Assembly (NCBI GenBank): GCA_033085395.1
Contig: MU853180.1
Coordinates: forward strand, 248,001-312,000
From: Xanthoparmelia taractica
Taxonomy: Eukaryota > Ascomycota > Lecanoromycetes > Lecanorales > Parmeliaceae
Direction of reading: 5' to 3'
Length of the DNA stretch: 64,000 bases
The notes under the pieces are model-generated. The model ran no database searches and was not told the DNA's origin. It was given only the letters and a program-made list of their open reading frames with translations. Numbering within the stretch: position 1 is the first letter of the stretch; each line of letters begins with the position of its first letter. Below, in pieces: positions 48,800 to 60,105 of this stretch. The position numbers were made by a program, and so were the translations under genes.

Positions 48800-49965
48800 A
48801 TGACACCGCCTCAATTGCAATTGCCCACGATAAAGGTCTCTGATATCGAAATTCTAACCGATTGGGACTTTGAGAATGTCAAGGCCTTTGGCGATAGCAT
48901 CCCAGGCTTTCGATCCAGCTCGAGTAAGTACCCGTCTTGGATCTTCTTGACTTCGGAAAAAGGCCACGGCATTGACAAGCACCAGCTTTTCTGACGACAC
49001 TCCGCTCTAATCTCCAGCTTGCCTCAGACCTCTCGCCTCTGAACAGCCTTGTTTCCACTCCTACTACCCCAGCGTTCGCCATCAGCCACCTCCCGCAACC
49101 TTCCCCCCTCTCCATCACCACTACTCCTTCCAAAGAATCCCTGTTGAAGCATGATCCGAAACCGGACCCGATCCTCTCAACAGCCCTCGCCCCAGCGGGA
49201 GCCCCAGAAGACCGCAGTGCAGCCTTACGCCTCATCGCCGACTCGGTGGTGCAGCAGAGGCAATTGGCAGCCAGAGAGCTCGTGCTGCACCCGGCTACAC
49301 TGGCTGTCATTGTGCTCGTAATTGCCGCCCTGGCACGGTTCTGCAAATGGAGGCCTCTGTTCACTGCGGTCGCGGGGCTCACGGTTGCTGCCTTGGCTGT
49401 AATATACTGGATCACAATCGATTACGCATCGCTGGCTGAGAGGATCAATTGGGATTGGCTGGGTGGTTATACCCCTCCTTCGACCCCTACCGGTGAACGT
49501 GGTAGTAGCATGAAAAAACAATCCAAGTGTGACGATCCTATTGTGTTAGTGTCCAAATGGGGCGAAGACGTCATCGGCGCCTTGGTAATGAAGGTGGTGA
49601 GGAGAGAAAGGAAGGCGTATGTGAGGGCATGGACCGTGGATGCAAAATGTAGAGGCAAAGGTATTGGAGGTGGCTTATTAGAGGAAGGCGTAAGAATTGC
49701 GTGGGGAAAGGGGGCGAGAGCTTTTGAATTTGAGAGAGGCCATGCTAGTAAGTGGTGTCCATTCTGCTGAATAACCATATTATCTGCTTGGATGAACAAC
49801 AGTCAGCCTATGTGAAAAAGTCACGCTGACTCGTTGATCACTCCAGATTCTCACCATGTACTCCCACCATCGTTTAACGGTGGCTTTGAAAAGAGAGACG
49901 CAACTGCGAGAGTAGTGCTGGCTGGTATTGTAAAGGAGATTAAGAGAGAGAGGAGCAGCAGATGA
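48800..49965 (+). CDS. Membrane-associated GNAT acetyltransferase
   Basis: Exons 48800-48923, 49028-49747 and 49847-49965 give 320 aa. The acceptor CCTCAG at 49027 (not the earlier CTCCAG) keeps the frame open. N-terminal residues 1-100 are S/T/P-rich. Two adjacent hydrophobic segments occur around residues 130-175 (LAVIVLVIAALARF; LFTAVAGLTVAALAVIYWIT). The acetyl-CoA-binding GNAT core follows: IVLVSKWGEDVIGALVMKVV, AYVRAWTVDAKCRGKGIGGG (motif A, RGKGIG), LLEEGVRIAWGKGARAFEFE, and the end NSHHVLPPSFNGGFEKRDAT. Fungal proteins of this layout are common but uncharacterised; substrate unknown. No evident link to the histone variant on the opposite strand 330 bp away. Confidence 0.85.
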
Positions 49966-50293
49966 CTTACGAATGATACCCTTCTAGTAGCTTCGCCTTG
50001 ATATAATGTGTTCCTCAACGCTGTGATTCCAACTTCATGTTGCCATCCCAGGCACTGACCTTGCGTAATTTTTCCTCATATCGCTAACCTTGAACTCTCT
50101 TTGAGACTCTTGAATTCGCTAGATCACATCACAAGCTACCCACCCATGTAAGCATGCCGAGGCCGGTAACCGTTGCTCATAATGCTCGTTGATGTGATAG
50201 CCGCACACGCTCAACATTACATTGCTTCCAGTCAGAGATGTTAAAATTTCTTGCAGTCGTCAATCATGCTTGTCGTATATCCAATTGAAGTTG

Positions 50294-51351
50294 TCACCTC
50301 GGATCGAAGCCTATGTTTGTTAGCTTCGGCGTCGGCTTCGGCTGTACGATTCGGTGAAGGGTTCTTACCGTAGATAGGGCGGCCTTGCTATGCGAGGAAA
50401 GTGATTCGACGTCAGCAGCGGTTACCAGAAGTAAATGGTGGCCAGGCTTTTGGCAAGGATTACAACAAATGAAGCAAGCAAGCTTACTCTCCTGAGAGCG
50501 AATATTACCTGGACCAAGTTTGATTAGCGATCTTGTCCTTGTTGAGCGATCCAACAAGATCGGACTTACATCTCTGACAGTCACAGCTGATTCGAAAGAT
50601 TTAACATTAGCTGAGATTGGTATCTTCTTATTGGAAGCACCACTGCTCACTCTGGCGTTTAGAATGCTCCAGGTAGATCACACATTCATGTAAAATCTAG
50701 CAGCAAAGATTAGTCCACACGATGTCAGGCTCTTGAACGTGATGCGATACCGTCTTCAAACGATCCACCATTGCGTGCCGTGCCTCGTCGTATATAGACC
50801 CCGAGATCCGCTTGATGCCTCCTCTCCGGGCCAGACGACTGGGAGGAGCTATTAGCACGTTCCCATAGGATCACAGACAAGACCATGCATACCGTATATC
50901 CCCCTTCGCTATGATGGTAAAAATCATCAGCCACCAGCGTTTTACTGGGACCAAGCTGTGACTCACTTATGCCACGAATTGAATCCCTGACCACCTTCCT
51001 AGAAAGCACATCGATATCAGCCTCAATTAGTATGATCGGCGGGTATCCCATGTGCATGTTAAACGTAAATCTCCTCACAGGGTACAGCTAACTTCTTCTG
51101 CGGGTCGGTCATTCCTTTGCGACTGCATCCTTCACTCACCTATGTCTCTTCAATCCACCTTTGCCCAGCCCCTTACCTCCAAGTCCATATTTTTCCTTGC
51201 CCCCACCTATGACACCTTTGCCACCGAGTATGGGACGCGCACGTTGAATTTGGCTGGCTGAGGGTGTGGGAGTCGGCGTCGGAGTACCACGAGTAGGACC
51301 CTGGGGCTGCACACCGACCGATGGAAAAAATCGACCAATTTTTAGAGGCAT
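50294..51351 (-). CDS. Divergent histone H4 variant with N-terminal extension, nine exons
   Basis: Exons 51351-51140, 50998-50967, 50908-50893, 50838-50751, 50696-50651, 50586-50570, 50508-50488, 50387-50369 and 50310-50294 sum to exactly 156 codons (155 aa). After about 52 extra residues (MPLKIGRFFPSVGVQPQGP, then a TPTPTPTP run) comes an H4-like tail and histone fold: YGLGGKGLGKGGLKRHRKVV, RDSIRGITKGDIRRLARRGG, IKRISGSIYDEARHAMVDRL, KTILHECVIYLEHSKRQ, TVTVRDVIFALRRQGRPIYG, FDPR. The tail lysines equivalent to K8, K12, K16 and K20 are kept, K5 is not, and helix 2 and the loop around VIYLEHSKRQ are strongly diverged. Five exons are 16-21 nt. Neurospora has a divergent H4 variant (hH4v) that may be its relative. 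Deposition site and role are unknown. Confidence 0.92.
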
Positions 51352-52684
51352 TGTGGCTAATAATGGCAAACCTTAGCTATGAACACTGGCAAGAGTAAAG
51401 CCCATGGAGCGTAGAAGGATCCGGCGCAGACGGTCAAGGAAGCTGGTTGCTGATTGCTGATTGAACAAGTGATAGTGAGCTGTGATTGGACGCGCCAAGG
51501 CTTGGTAGCACCGCGTTCTGCTACGCGATTACCTCCGATGCTAATGAAACCACTCCCTTCTTTGAACGTCTTTACCAAATCGCTTAGGTCTGTTTCTTTC
51601 CGAGGCTTCATAGACAAAAGTCTCCTTACCAATCGAGCAAAAGGAACCATCACCATTATTACATCTGTACCGCGTACAATCTACAAGCGGCACCACGGAA
51701 TGCACTATCCCCAAACCCAGGACACTTCGTCCGCTTCAACAGTATACTTTCAACTGTTCAAGGAGATGTGCTAGCGCCATGAGTCATTTCAAACGAAAAT
51801 TCCTCCCCCTTTTTATGACCAAAGACGGATCCCAGAGCCGACACGGCCAGACGACATGGCAAACACCAGCTAATCGCAAACAGCATCAACTACATTATCA
51901 AGTTCAGTCAGACCATTGCGCCAAAGCCGGCGCCAAATAGAATCTCTTCGACCAACCATGGACCTAGAGCCTACTCTATCCCACCACCATCACAAACCCT
52001 CAACCTGGAGGCTGGGCCGACTAACCGATTTCCAGAAGCAGTGGGGGACCAAGTCTCAGCCATGAGTCTGCTCCGACTTCTACGGACGGTGTCGTTGCAA
52101 ACGTGTCGCCGCTAGCTGACCTGGGGTTCAGGGCGTTTGGAAGGTCATTGGTGTGCGAGGCGAGGGGGAAGAACGTGGATGGGCACCCGGAAATGGTTTG
52201 GTTCGCAAGCATGTGCCAGCTGGTGGCGTTGAAGCTACTCCGGACAGTTTGTGAGGGGCTTAGGAGGTAGGGTTGTACGGTAGCTGTAGTGCTTTTGGAG
52301 ACCAATTGAGCTCGAAACCCTCCCCTACGATATTGTTTGTCAAATATCATCTGGTTCTACCAGGGGAGAATGTCGATGAATGCCCAGTCCTTGGGCCAAT
52401 ATACATATTGCATGCGCCTTAGGTTATTTGCTGTTTTCTATCACGCATTTATTTTGTTCCAACGCATATTTTGATAATAAGGATATTGGGGACGCTTTGA
52501 TTCTCTACCTAAGCTCTGGCATACATTTCACGCGCACTGCCTCCGTAAGCGTCTGACTCTAATTGCAGACAGACCGCATGACTCTGGTCATACACATCGT
52601 GAACCATTCTGCATTGTGTAAAAGATAAGAAACGAACTGGCCAGCCAGTCCTTTCACCGAATTCTCCTACTCTCCCTCTCAGCC
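51352..52684. other. Intergenic region with unresolved coding-like patches
   Basis: About 1.3 kb. A plus-strand patch at about 52015-52272 reads open in a spliced-looking frame (GGPSLSHESAPTSTDGVV, SPLADLGFRAFGRSLVCEAR, VWFASMCQLVALKLLRTVCE before a stop), and an alternative frame covers 51880-52112. A minus patch at 51610-51470 reads MKPRKETDLSDLVKTFKEG. None could be given a start, a full set of splice sites or a family. One small gene may be hidden here. Confidence 0.4.
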
Positions 52685-54361
52685 TCAGAGTTGAAGTCGG
52701 CGGCTACGGAAGATGTGTCCGTGCTGTTGCATGTGCCAGCGCTTGTGCTTGGAGGTTCCAGAGCACTTGCCAAACTGAGATTGGCAACCTGAGCCACAGT
52801 AATCCTCAGTCGTGCCGCAGTATCTGAGGAATACATCAGCAATGGTTGATGTGGAAGCGGGTAAGGTGGCTTACCCATGAGAAGAACAACACATCCCTGT
52901 TTTACAGCTTTGACCACCATTGCTACCGCAAGTGTCAGTAGACCCGTCAGTGGTAGAGACGCTCGATCCAGTGGTGTCAGTACCCGCGGACGCAGGCACT
53001 GCAGTGGTTGCAGGATCGTAAGCCTTCACAGATACAGTGGAAGATTTCCCTGTTGTTGCTGAAGAAGGAGAAGCCATGGGGCCACTCGCAGCAACGACCG
53101 CTGCCAAATTGAGTTTTGGTAGGGGCGCGGGCATGAAGCTGGAAATGGATGGCGGTCCGTTGTATTTACCTGCGCCGCAATCGTTGCGAATCTGGGTACA
53201 AAAGTTTTCCCAGTTGAAGCAATTCTTGCTGCCTGTGGGTCCGGCAGAGTTGTAGCAGTCGGTAGCCTGGACTGAACAATTCTGAGACGCCTGTATGTGG
53301 AGTCAGTAATCGAACGGTTTCCCGTAAACAAGGGTTACAGAGAGACCAACAGCGTAACAGCCAGTCTCATCGGTATAGGACGAGGGCAAGAAACCACACC
53401 AATTGGCATTCTCCATCACACAAGCGTCTGGCTTAAGGCCAATCGTTTGAGTCATTGCACGGGCTTCCAGGGCACGCTTAGTGCTACCAGCAGTATACAC
53501 AGATGGCCCGAAATCAGGGAATGGCTTCATAGGCTGGTCGTAGATGTTGAAGGTCATAGCTGGCGTGCTCATACTGACGTATCCCGGAATTGCAACAGTG
53601 TTAGGAGGAACAGCGGAGCCGCTGGACGATAAGAAGATCTGCGCGCAGCCAACGTAGAATTGGGGGTCGGCTGGTGTCTTGTCTGCTTGATGCAGTGCGA
53701 GAAGCTCTGGACGAACAAGGTAGTAACCGGCGGCAAGATCCTTGGGGATGGTAGCAGCAAGATGCCCGTCACTGGGGATGAGCTTTTCGGTACACCACTT
53801 GCCAGCGGTGCTATCGTAGCCGTCTTCCATAATCTTGAACCAGCCATCTCCTGCGGCGTTGTTGGAAGTAGCAGAGTTTTCGACTTTCTTCATGTAAACT
53901 GCGCATGGACCTTTGTGACTAGGATCAATGGATCCTGGCTGAGAAGCATCAGGCCAGTCGCGCCATTCGAACGTGAGAGTATCGCCCGCGTTGACGCCAG
54001 CGACTCGGGACACGCCACTCTCGCCGTTAACACCTGATGAAGTGTCAACTTCGCAGTTCATAGTTTTGGGACAACGGTAGTTGGTGGAGAATGACGTGTA
54101 CACCACATTAAAGGGGTAATAGAGAGCATAGGGATTTGACAAGAAAACCGGGATAAAGGTAGGCTCACCACAGGCCATATCAGGGCTTGTAACGCCGCTG
54201 AGTGGGAAGGTCGCTTTCTGCATGTTATTGCTCATGCGGACAGCAGTGCCATCACCCTGGTCAACACCATTGACGAAGAAGTTGGTGAAAGCCGTGTGAG
54301 CGCTAGCAAGCTGAGCAGCTCCGGCTGCAAGAACGAAGATCTTGACGTTTGAAACGTGCAT
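52685..54361 (-). CDS. AA9 lytic polysaccharide monooxygenase with C-terminal CBM18
   Basis: Exons 54361-53351, 53290-52875 and 52823-52685 encode 521 aa. Signal peptide MHVSNVKIFVLAAGAAQLAS then A, leaving His1 of the copper brace (HTAFTNFFVNGVDQGDG). Second His in DPSHKGPCAVYMKKV; axial-region Gln and Tyr in DPQFYVGCAQIFL. These are AA9 hallmarks: copper-dependent oxidative cleavage of cellulose or other beta-glucans outside the cell. A Cys-rich region follows (CSVQATDCYNSAG; NCFNWENFCTQIRNDCG), then an S/T linker and an eight-cysteine hevein-type CBM18 (DTCGSNGGQSCKTGMCCSS, HGYCGTTEDYCGSGCQSQFG, KC), which binds chitin, split by the last intron. The pairing of a cellulolytic LPMO fold with a chitin-binding module is notable. 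A basic tail (KHKRWHMQQHGHIFRSRR) ends the protein. Confidence 0.93.
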
Positions 54362-55613
54362 TTTGCTGATTCTTTGAGGTTGGTGTAGGGGATTTGAATG
54401 GGAAACAGCTCGATCAACGAGCCGCAGAAGAGAAAATGACCTCGAGGAAGATGGCAAGTTGAATTCAATGAGTGTACCGAGATGATGATCTCAAAGATGA
54501 ACAAAGAAAGATTGAAAAGAGTGGTGGAAGTATTTGTCGTGAATGGAGGTTGTTGTTGTTGTGAAGTTTCGACGGTCAGTCACTCAACTAGTTAGGTGCT
54601 GTTGACTTTTGGCGCTAGCGTCGGGGCCACTATCACGGGTAAGTGCATGCATATATCTCCTTCAAAGCATACCAGCAAAGAATGTAATTGTTTGTGAATC
54701 TCTCTGCTTTCACAATGAAGGCAGTCAAAAAAGAGTGAGTCTGGGTCTTCAAAAGAGTGAGTCAAAGGAAAAGGAAGTGTTTCTCCGAAGCGCCATCGCC
54801 AGGGGTGAAGTGCAGCATCGAGGAGAAACTTGGTATTTATTCTTCCACAGTGTTTTGCCAGCATTGAACGAATGCATGCGAGTGGAGGTCCTTTGCAGTT
54901 TTTGCGGGGAAATTTAGCCCTATTAAAGGACTCGGACGTGTTTCTATTAGAATCCAAAGCAAAGGATATCCAATCCCTCACAACTCACGGACCAGCTTAC
55001 TATAGCTTCTCGCCCCGATACGCGGGCCAGAGGTACTTCGTACCGCGTGTCTTGATTCTAAGCTTACCAATAACTTGTTGAAACAGAAAGAGCTTTGAAA
55101 CAAGGCGCCAAATCCGCAAAACTGTATGGCCCTTGCCTCATCTGAGGCTTCCAATGCATTTGCTCGGATACCACTAACTCAGATGGTTAGTCCTAATCTA
55201 TTCATTCGACAAGACAAAGGTCATGGACATGGTTCAGTTGGGGGATTCATGTAGCTCGCATTATGAGCAACGTTGGAGAACGATTTCTCTCTCCCGAGGC
55301 CCCTTTCCCCTGAAATCGGGTCGGAAAAACCTATGTCCGCGGGTACGGCTGAAGTCCGGCACTACTCCGGTTAAAATGACGTAAAAGATCCTTCATATGA
55401 AGTATAATAAAAAACCTCAACTTGAGCGAATTTTTATTTTTGTCAATTTGTGTGTCAGTTGGAGGCCATTGACTATTTCTGCGTAGCAAAGAGATACTGC
55501 TTCTTTCTCCTGGCTTTGCAAACTGTTAGAGTCGAAGTCTTATCATCATCGAAGTCTCTGAGAATACATTGGAGTTATGCCCGAAGTAACGCAAACGAGA
55601 GAATAAACAAAAG
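54362..55613. other. Divergent intergenic region, LPMO / ADE12
   Basis: 1.25 kb without a supportable gene. The left 150 bp is a typical leader of the LPMO gene (minus). GTTGTTGTTGTTGTG triplet repeats lie at about 54551-54565. The right part precedes ADE12. Short frames (54592-54981 minus, 54609-54917 plus) overlap each other and show no domain. Confidence 0.4.
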
Positions 55614-57204
55614 ATGGCAACGATTGTCTTGGGCAGCCAGTTTGGCGATGAAGGTATTAATCGAATGGTGAGAGGGGCAAGCCTCCAATTATTCATCATG
55701 TCCACTACTTTCCATCCCTTGCTAACGTTAGTTTGTAGGAAAAGGTAAGCTCGTGGATATCCTTTGCGCCTCGTCCAATATCTGCGCTCGAGCAGCAGGA
55801 GGAAACAACGCCGGGCATACGATTGTCACGGGCGGTATCACCTACGACTTTCATATGCTTCCATCGGGTCTCGTGAATCCCAAATGTCTCAACTTGATCG
55901 GCTCAGGCGTCGTGGTGCACGTACCTTCTTTCTTCAAGGAGTTGGAAGACCTCAAGCAGAAAGGGTTGGATACCGAAGGGAGGATATACATATCCGACCG
56001 TTGCCATGTCATTTTCGATCTGCATCAGCTTGTAGATGGTCTTGAGGAGCAAGAATTGGGAAAGGGAGCCATCGGCACAACTAAGAAAGGGATTGGACCC
56101 GGCTACAGCACTAAATCAGCTCGCTCAGGTGTCCGAATCTCTGAAATTTTCGACAAAGATACACTCGATCGAAAGCTCAGAACTTTAGCACACGGCTTTC
56201 AGAAGCGATATGGTCAATTATTGGAATATGACGTTAAGCAGGAAATCGCACGTTTCGATGGTTATCGCACAGATTTGCAACCATTCGTGGTGGATGCAAT
56301 TCCTCTGATAGAGAGTGCACAGGCTTCCGCAGAGACAAACATCTTAGTCGAAGGGGCTAACGCACTGATGTTGGACGTGGACTATGGGTAGGTCCCCGCT
56401 TCCTTTCAACCTCTCTGTGCAGTATTATGTGCAAAGGAAGCCCCCAGAGCCGCAGAACCTGTGGTTACGAGCCATAGTCATCCACCAGTTTCAAGGAGAA
56501 AAGGGTTCTTCGTTACTACCCAGAAGCCAGAGACTCTCTCTCAAATCTATCATGTGTCGACGCTTCTTCATTCATACAGTTCTCGATGCTAGGTCTCTTA
56601 TCAGTTTACTGACAAATCTGAAAGTACATATCCCTACGTAACCGCGTCAAACACAGGCATCGGTGGCGTATTCACCGGGCTTGCTCTAAATCCCTTCAAG
56701 ATCAAAGAAATCATCGGTGTGGTAAAAGCCTACACCACCCGTGTAGGCGCCGGGCCACTACCTACTGAACAGCTCAACGAATCTGGAGAGAAACTCCAAT
56801 CGATTGGCAGAGAATGGGGGGTAACGACATCGAGACGACGCCGCTGCGGTTGGTTGGATTTAGTTATCGTGAAATTTTCTACAGCGGTGAACCACTACAC
56901 CGCCATGAATCTCACCAAACTCGACATTCTGGATGACTTCCCGGAGATACAAGTCGCCACCGCATACCAATTGGACGGCCGAGCCCTGGAATCCTTCCCA
57001 GCAGACTTGCAGACTCTAGCAAGGGCGGAGGTCCAATACACCACGTTGCCGGGATGGCAAAAACCCACAACGGGCGCCAAAAATTACTATGATCTACCAA
57101 AGAACGCGAGAGCGTATGTAGAGTTCATCGAGGAATTTTTGGGCGTGAAAGTCAAGTACATAGGCACCGGACCGGCGAGAGACGACATGATTGTCAGATC
57201 GTGA
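55614..57204 (+). CDS. ADE12: Adenylosuccinate synthetase
   Basis: Converts IMP, Asp and GTP to adenylosuccinate, the first committed step to AMP. Exons 55614-55653, 55739-56387 and 56625-57204 give 422 aa (yeast 433). The GTP-binding loop GSQFGDEGKGKLVD is split by intron 1. Further motifs: NNAGHTIVTGGITYDFHMLP, GTTKKGIGPGYSTKSARSGV, LVEGANALMLDVDYGTYPYV (split by intron 2), the GDExxx-like region RVGAGPLPTEQLNESGE, and RRCGWLDLVIVKFSTAVNHY. The C-terminal YIGTGPARDDMIVRS is typical. Intron 2 is long for this genome (237 nt). Active-site residues expected in the family are all present; cytosolic. Confidence 0.95.
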
Positions 57205-57441
57205 GTACGAGGACTCGGTCATAGAGATAGGGGTACAGATCCATAGACCTGTTATTACATGCACTACACTTGTGACAACAATGACCACGTCCGATTGCCT
57301 TGCATGACCCAGACTTTTGGGGAATTCTGCAGATTGTGGCTTTCACACCGTAGTCCTTTGGATATTTCTTATCCCCTGGTCGGCTAATTTTACGGCAGCG
57401 CTTCCTCTCGCCTGTCTGGCAGATTGAGACCCTTTCATGCT

Positions 57442-59883
57442 CTACCTGACTTTCTCAATCTTCGGCCTCCCCTTCCTATCCACCCTCTCATCCGCCGGAT
57501 CAAAGCCTCCCTTGCCCCAAGTCGCCCACTCTGGCGTTGGCGGGCCCATGTAGTCCTCGGGACTGAACTCTTTCCCGCTCTCCAGACATTCGAAAAACTT
57601 CTCATAATCAATGAGCGTATGCCACTTGTCCTCAACATAAAATCTCTTGCTGGCAACGAGCACGCAGCAGCTATGCGCATGCTCAGCCGCGATGCCATAC
57701 TCTAACCCTCTGCGCTCCAAAGCAGCGTTGAGAGCTTCAACAAAGGTAGTGATCTCGTCGTAGAAGGGAACATTTTGCATTGTCAATCCTGCGTTCGCGG
57801 AGGTGGAGGTCCCGCAGTAGGTCACGCCCTTGATTTCGACGAAGCAAGGGAGTCCGAGGGCAACGAGGTCCGCGTAGCCTTCGACTTCCTCGTCGATGTT
57901 GAAGCCTTTTACGAGGGTCAGACGGAAGACGGTACGTATTCTGAAGCGTTTCTCCCGTAGGATATCAAGGCAGCGTAGGAAGCGCTGCCAGTAGTCTCGG
58001 TGTAGCGGACGATCTATCTTCCGTAACGATTCGGCGTTGCTGGCATCGATGGATACGTAGAGCTGTGTGACGGGCTTGAGGGCAGCTAGTTGACATGGGT
58101 GCTGCGCGTTGCAGACCAGGAAGCTGGATATGTGTTCTTTGTGCAGCATCGCAACGAATTCGTTGATGTGAGGGTAGAAGATGGGTTCGCCGACTAAACT
58201 TAATGCACAATGCCTGATTTTCATGGCCTCCTGAAACCTCTCGGCTCTCACCCCTGGCACACCCTTCATCATCTTGATCTTCTTGTAATGACCCTCCTTT
58301 GCCCCTTCGAAGATCATCTCCGGTGGATCAACTTGCCAGCGCCATGTCGTACCAACAGGATTCGTGCCATGGCGCCAACAGAAGACACATTTGTTGGAAC
58401 ATGAGAGAGAGGGAGTTGTTTCCATGCAAAGATGCGATTTGATGCCGTAAAAGGAGAACTTGTAGCAGGAACCTCGGCCACGGAGGGCAGATTTGGTCCA
58501 ACGGCAGATCTTGACACCGGAGTGCGTGCCAATGATCGTGTAGCCTTGTTTCGTGAGGGCTGCGTGAGTAGGTGAGGAGACGGGAACCATAGCTTTGGGA
58601 GCTTGAACAGTAGTGGAGGTGAGGGAGGAGGTAGTGAAGTCGATAGGCAGGGGGGAAAAGGATGCTGAGGAAGAATCGGACGGTTTGAAACTGGCTTTGC
58701 CTCCCAGATCTTCAACGTCATCAAGCCGTGAAATTTTCTCTGTCCGTTTCCGCCTTGCAGCTCTCCGAGCCTCTGTTCTGGGAGCTATTTCCGGCTTTGA
58801 GGCCTCGTCCGCATCATCCTCTTCGCTCTCCGCAGCATCTCCGCTCCCAGGAATGCCTTCCCCTAAACCTCCACCGGCAACTATGTCCAGCAGTGTTTTC
58901 ACTATACCGTCTTTCCATTCGCCTAGTCTTCGCTCTGAATCTGATTTTACATCCCCCAACCCCAATGGATACGCTCTCTTTCCTCCAGACAATTTTGCCA
59001 TCCATTTGTCCACCTCAATGGCTTGCGAGCAAAAGCCTTCTTCTTCTGTTCTCCATCCTTCTTTGTCTCCAAAGCCAAAGACTGAATACCCTGCGAGACC
59101 AGAAAGTGGCGCCGTGTCTATACGGAAATCATGGTGGGTTTCCTGAAGATGGGCTATGAAATTATTCAAGGCAGTATCGATGTTATATGAAGGCAGTAGT
59201 ATAAGATAGAAGTATTGAACATGCTGTTCATTTGTGTAAGATCTGGGAGGCGTGACGTAAAAATCATCAAAGTCAATGTAGGACAGATCATGTATCTGAG
59301 GCTCCAGTACTGTAGACGAGCGGTCTTTCAATGAGATTTTCAATTCTCTTAGCAATGACTGAGCACACTTTTCGGTCGTTCCCATCAGAGACGAGAAGAA
59401 GACCAATGGCTGAATCCTCCTACTTGTGGAGTTTTCAGGCTTGTGCTTTCTATCCGCTTTGGTGCCCGTCACTCTTTTAGGGCCGGGTCGTGATCGCAAA
59501 GGGATATTTGACTGTTGGCTTGCACTATTTTCAACAGGTTCTCCTTTCTCGAATCGCTCGTCTGCATGTTCTGCTAAAGATGTAGACCTTGATTTCTCAT
59601 CCAACCAACCAACCCTTTCCGCTTTAGCATATTCACGAGCGCTCCCCGGACGTGAGGATATTAATCGTGCCTTTCGATGTCTCCAGTCAAGATACACAAA
59701 TATGGCCAAGCCTAGTGGGACCGCAGCGAGCAGCAAGAGCTGCCTGTACTCATGCCATCGATTAAGGATGAGTCCTATTCCGCTGGTAAGCTACATCTAG
59801 TCAGATATTAAGATGCTTCACATACCATGTATCAGCATGTCTCGATCTTTGGAGCCAGCAGCTGACCTACCGAAGACCTCCAT
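57442..59883 (-). CDS. TYW1: tRNA wybutosine-synthesising protein 1 (flavodoxin + radical SAM)
   Basis: Forms the tricyclic base of wybutosine at position 37 of tRNA-Phe. Exon 2 (59782-57442) holds nearly all of it; a 17-nt exon 1 (59883-59867) joined via GTCAGC...TTACCAG supplies the ATG in frame, giving 785 aa. An N-terminal hydrophobic helix (QLLLLAAVPLGLAIFVYLDW) suggests membrane anchoring. The flavodoxin-like domain begins LVFFSSLMGTTEKCAQSLLR. The radical SAM [4Fe-4S] motif is SLSCSNKCVFCWRHGTNPVG (CxxxCxxC). Also seen: SLVGEPIFYPHINEFVAMLH, VSIDASNAESLRKIDRPLHR, VEIKGVTYCGTSTSANAGLT, and EHAHSCCVLVA. The exon 1 choice is less sure than the rest. Divergent from the PQ-loop gene by 222 bp. 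Confidence 0.92.
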
Positions 59884-60105
59884 TTTCTGGTAGAGGAAAC
59901 AAAGCTCCGGCGAAGATTATGGTGGACCTGTGGGAGGGGCGCGCGGAATGGATTCCTCGTAGGGCTGACTGCTATCAATGCCTGATCATGCGGACTTTCA
60001 TTGTTTACTTTCTTCCCTCACCATCATGGGCTGAGTGTACGCAAGATCTGCTTCTATAGGCAGCCATAATATATCACTCAATATACCGAGCTCAGAACAG
60101 CCACC

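Noticed and set aside
50725..51078. 117-codon minus frame containing KVVRDSIRGIS
   Set aside because: Only its 32-nt H4 exon is real; the rest is read through introns of the histone H4 variant gene.
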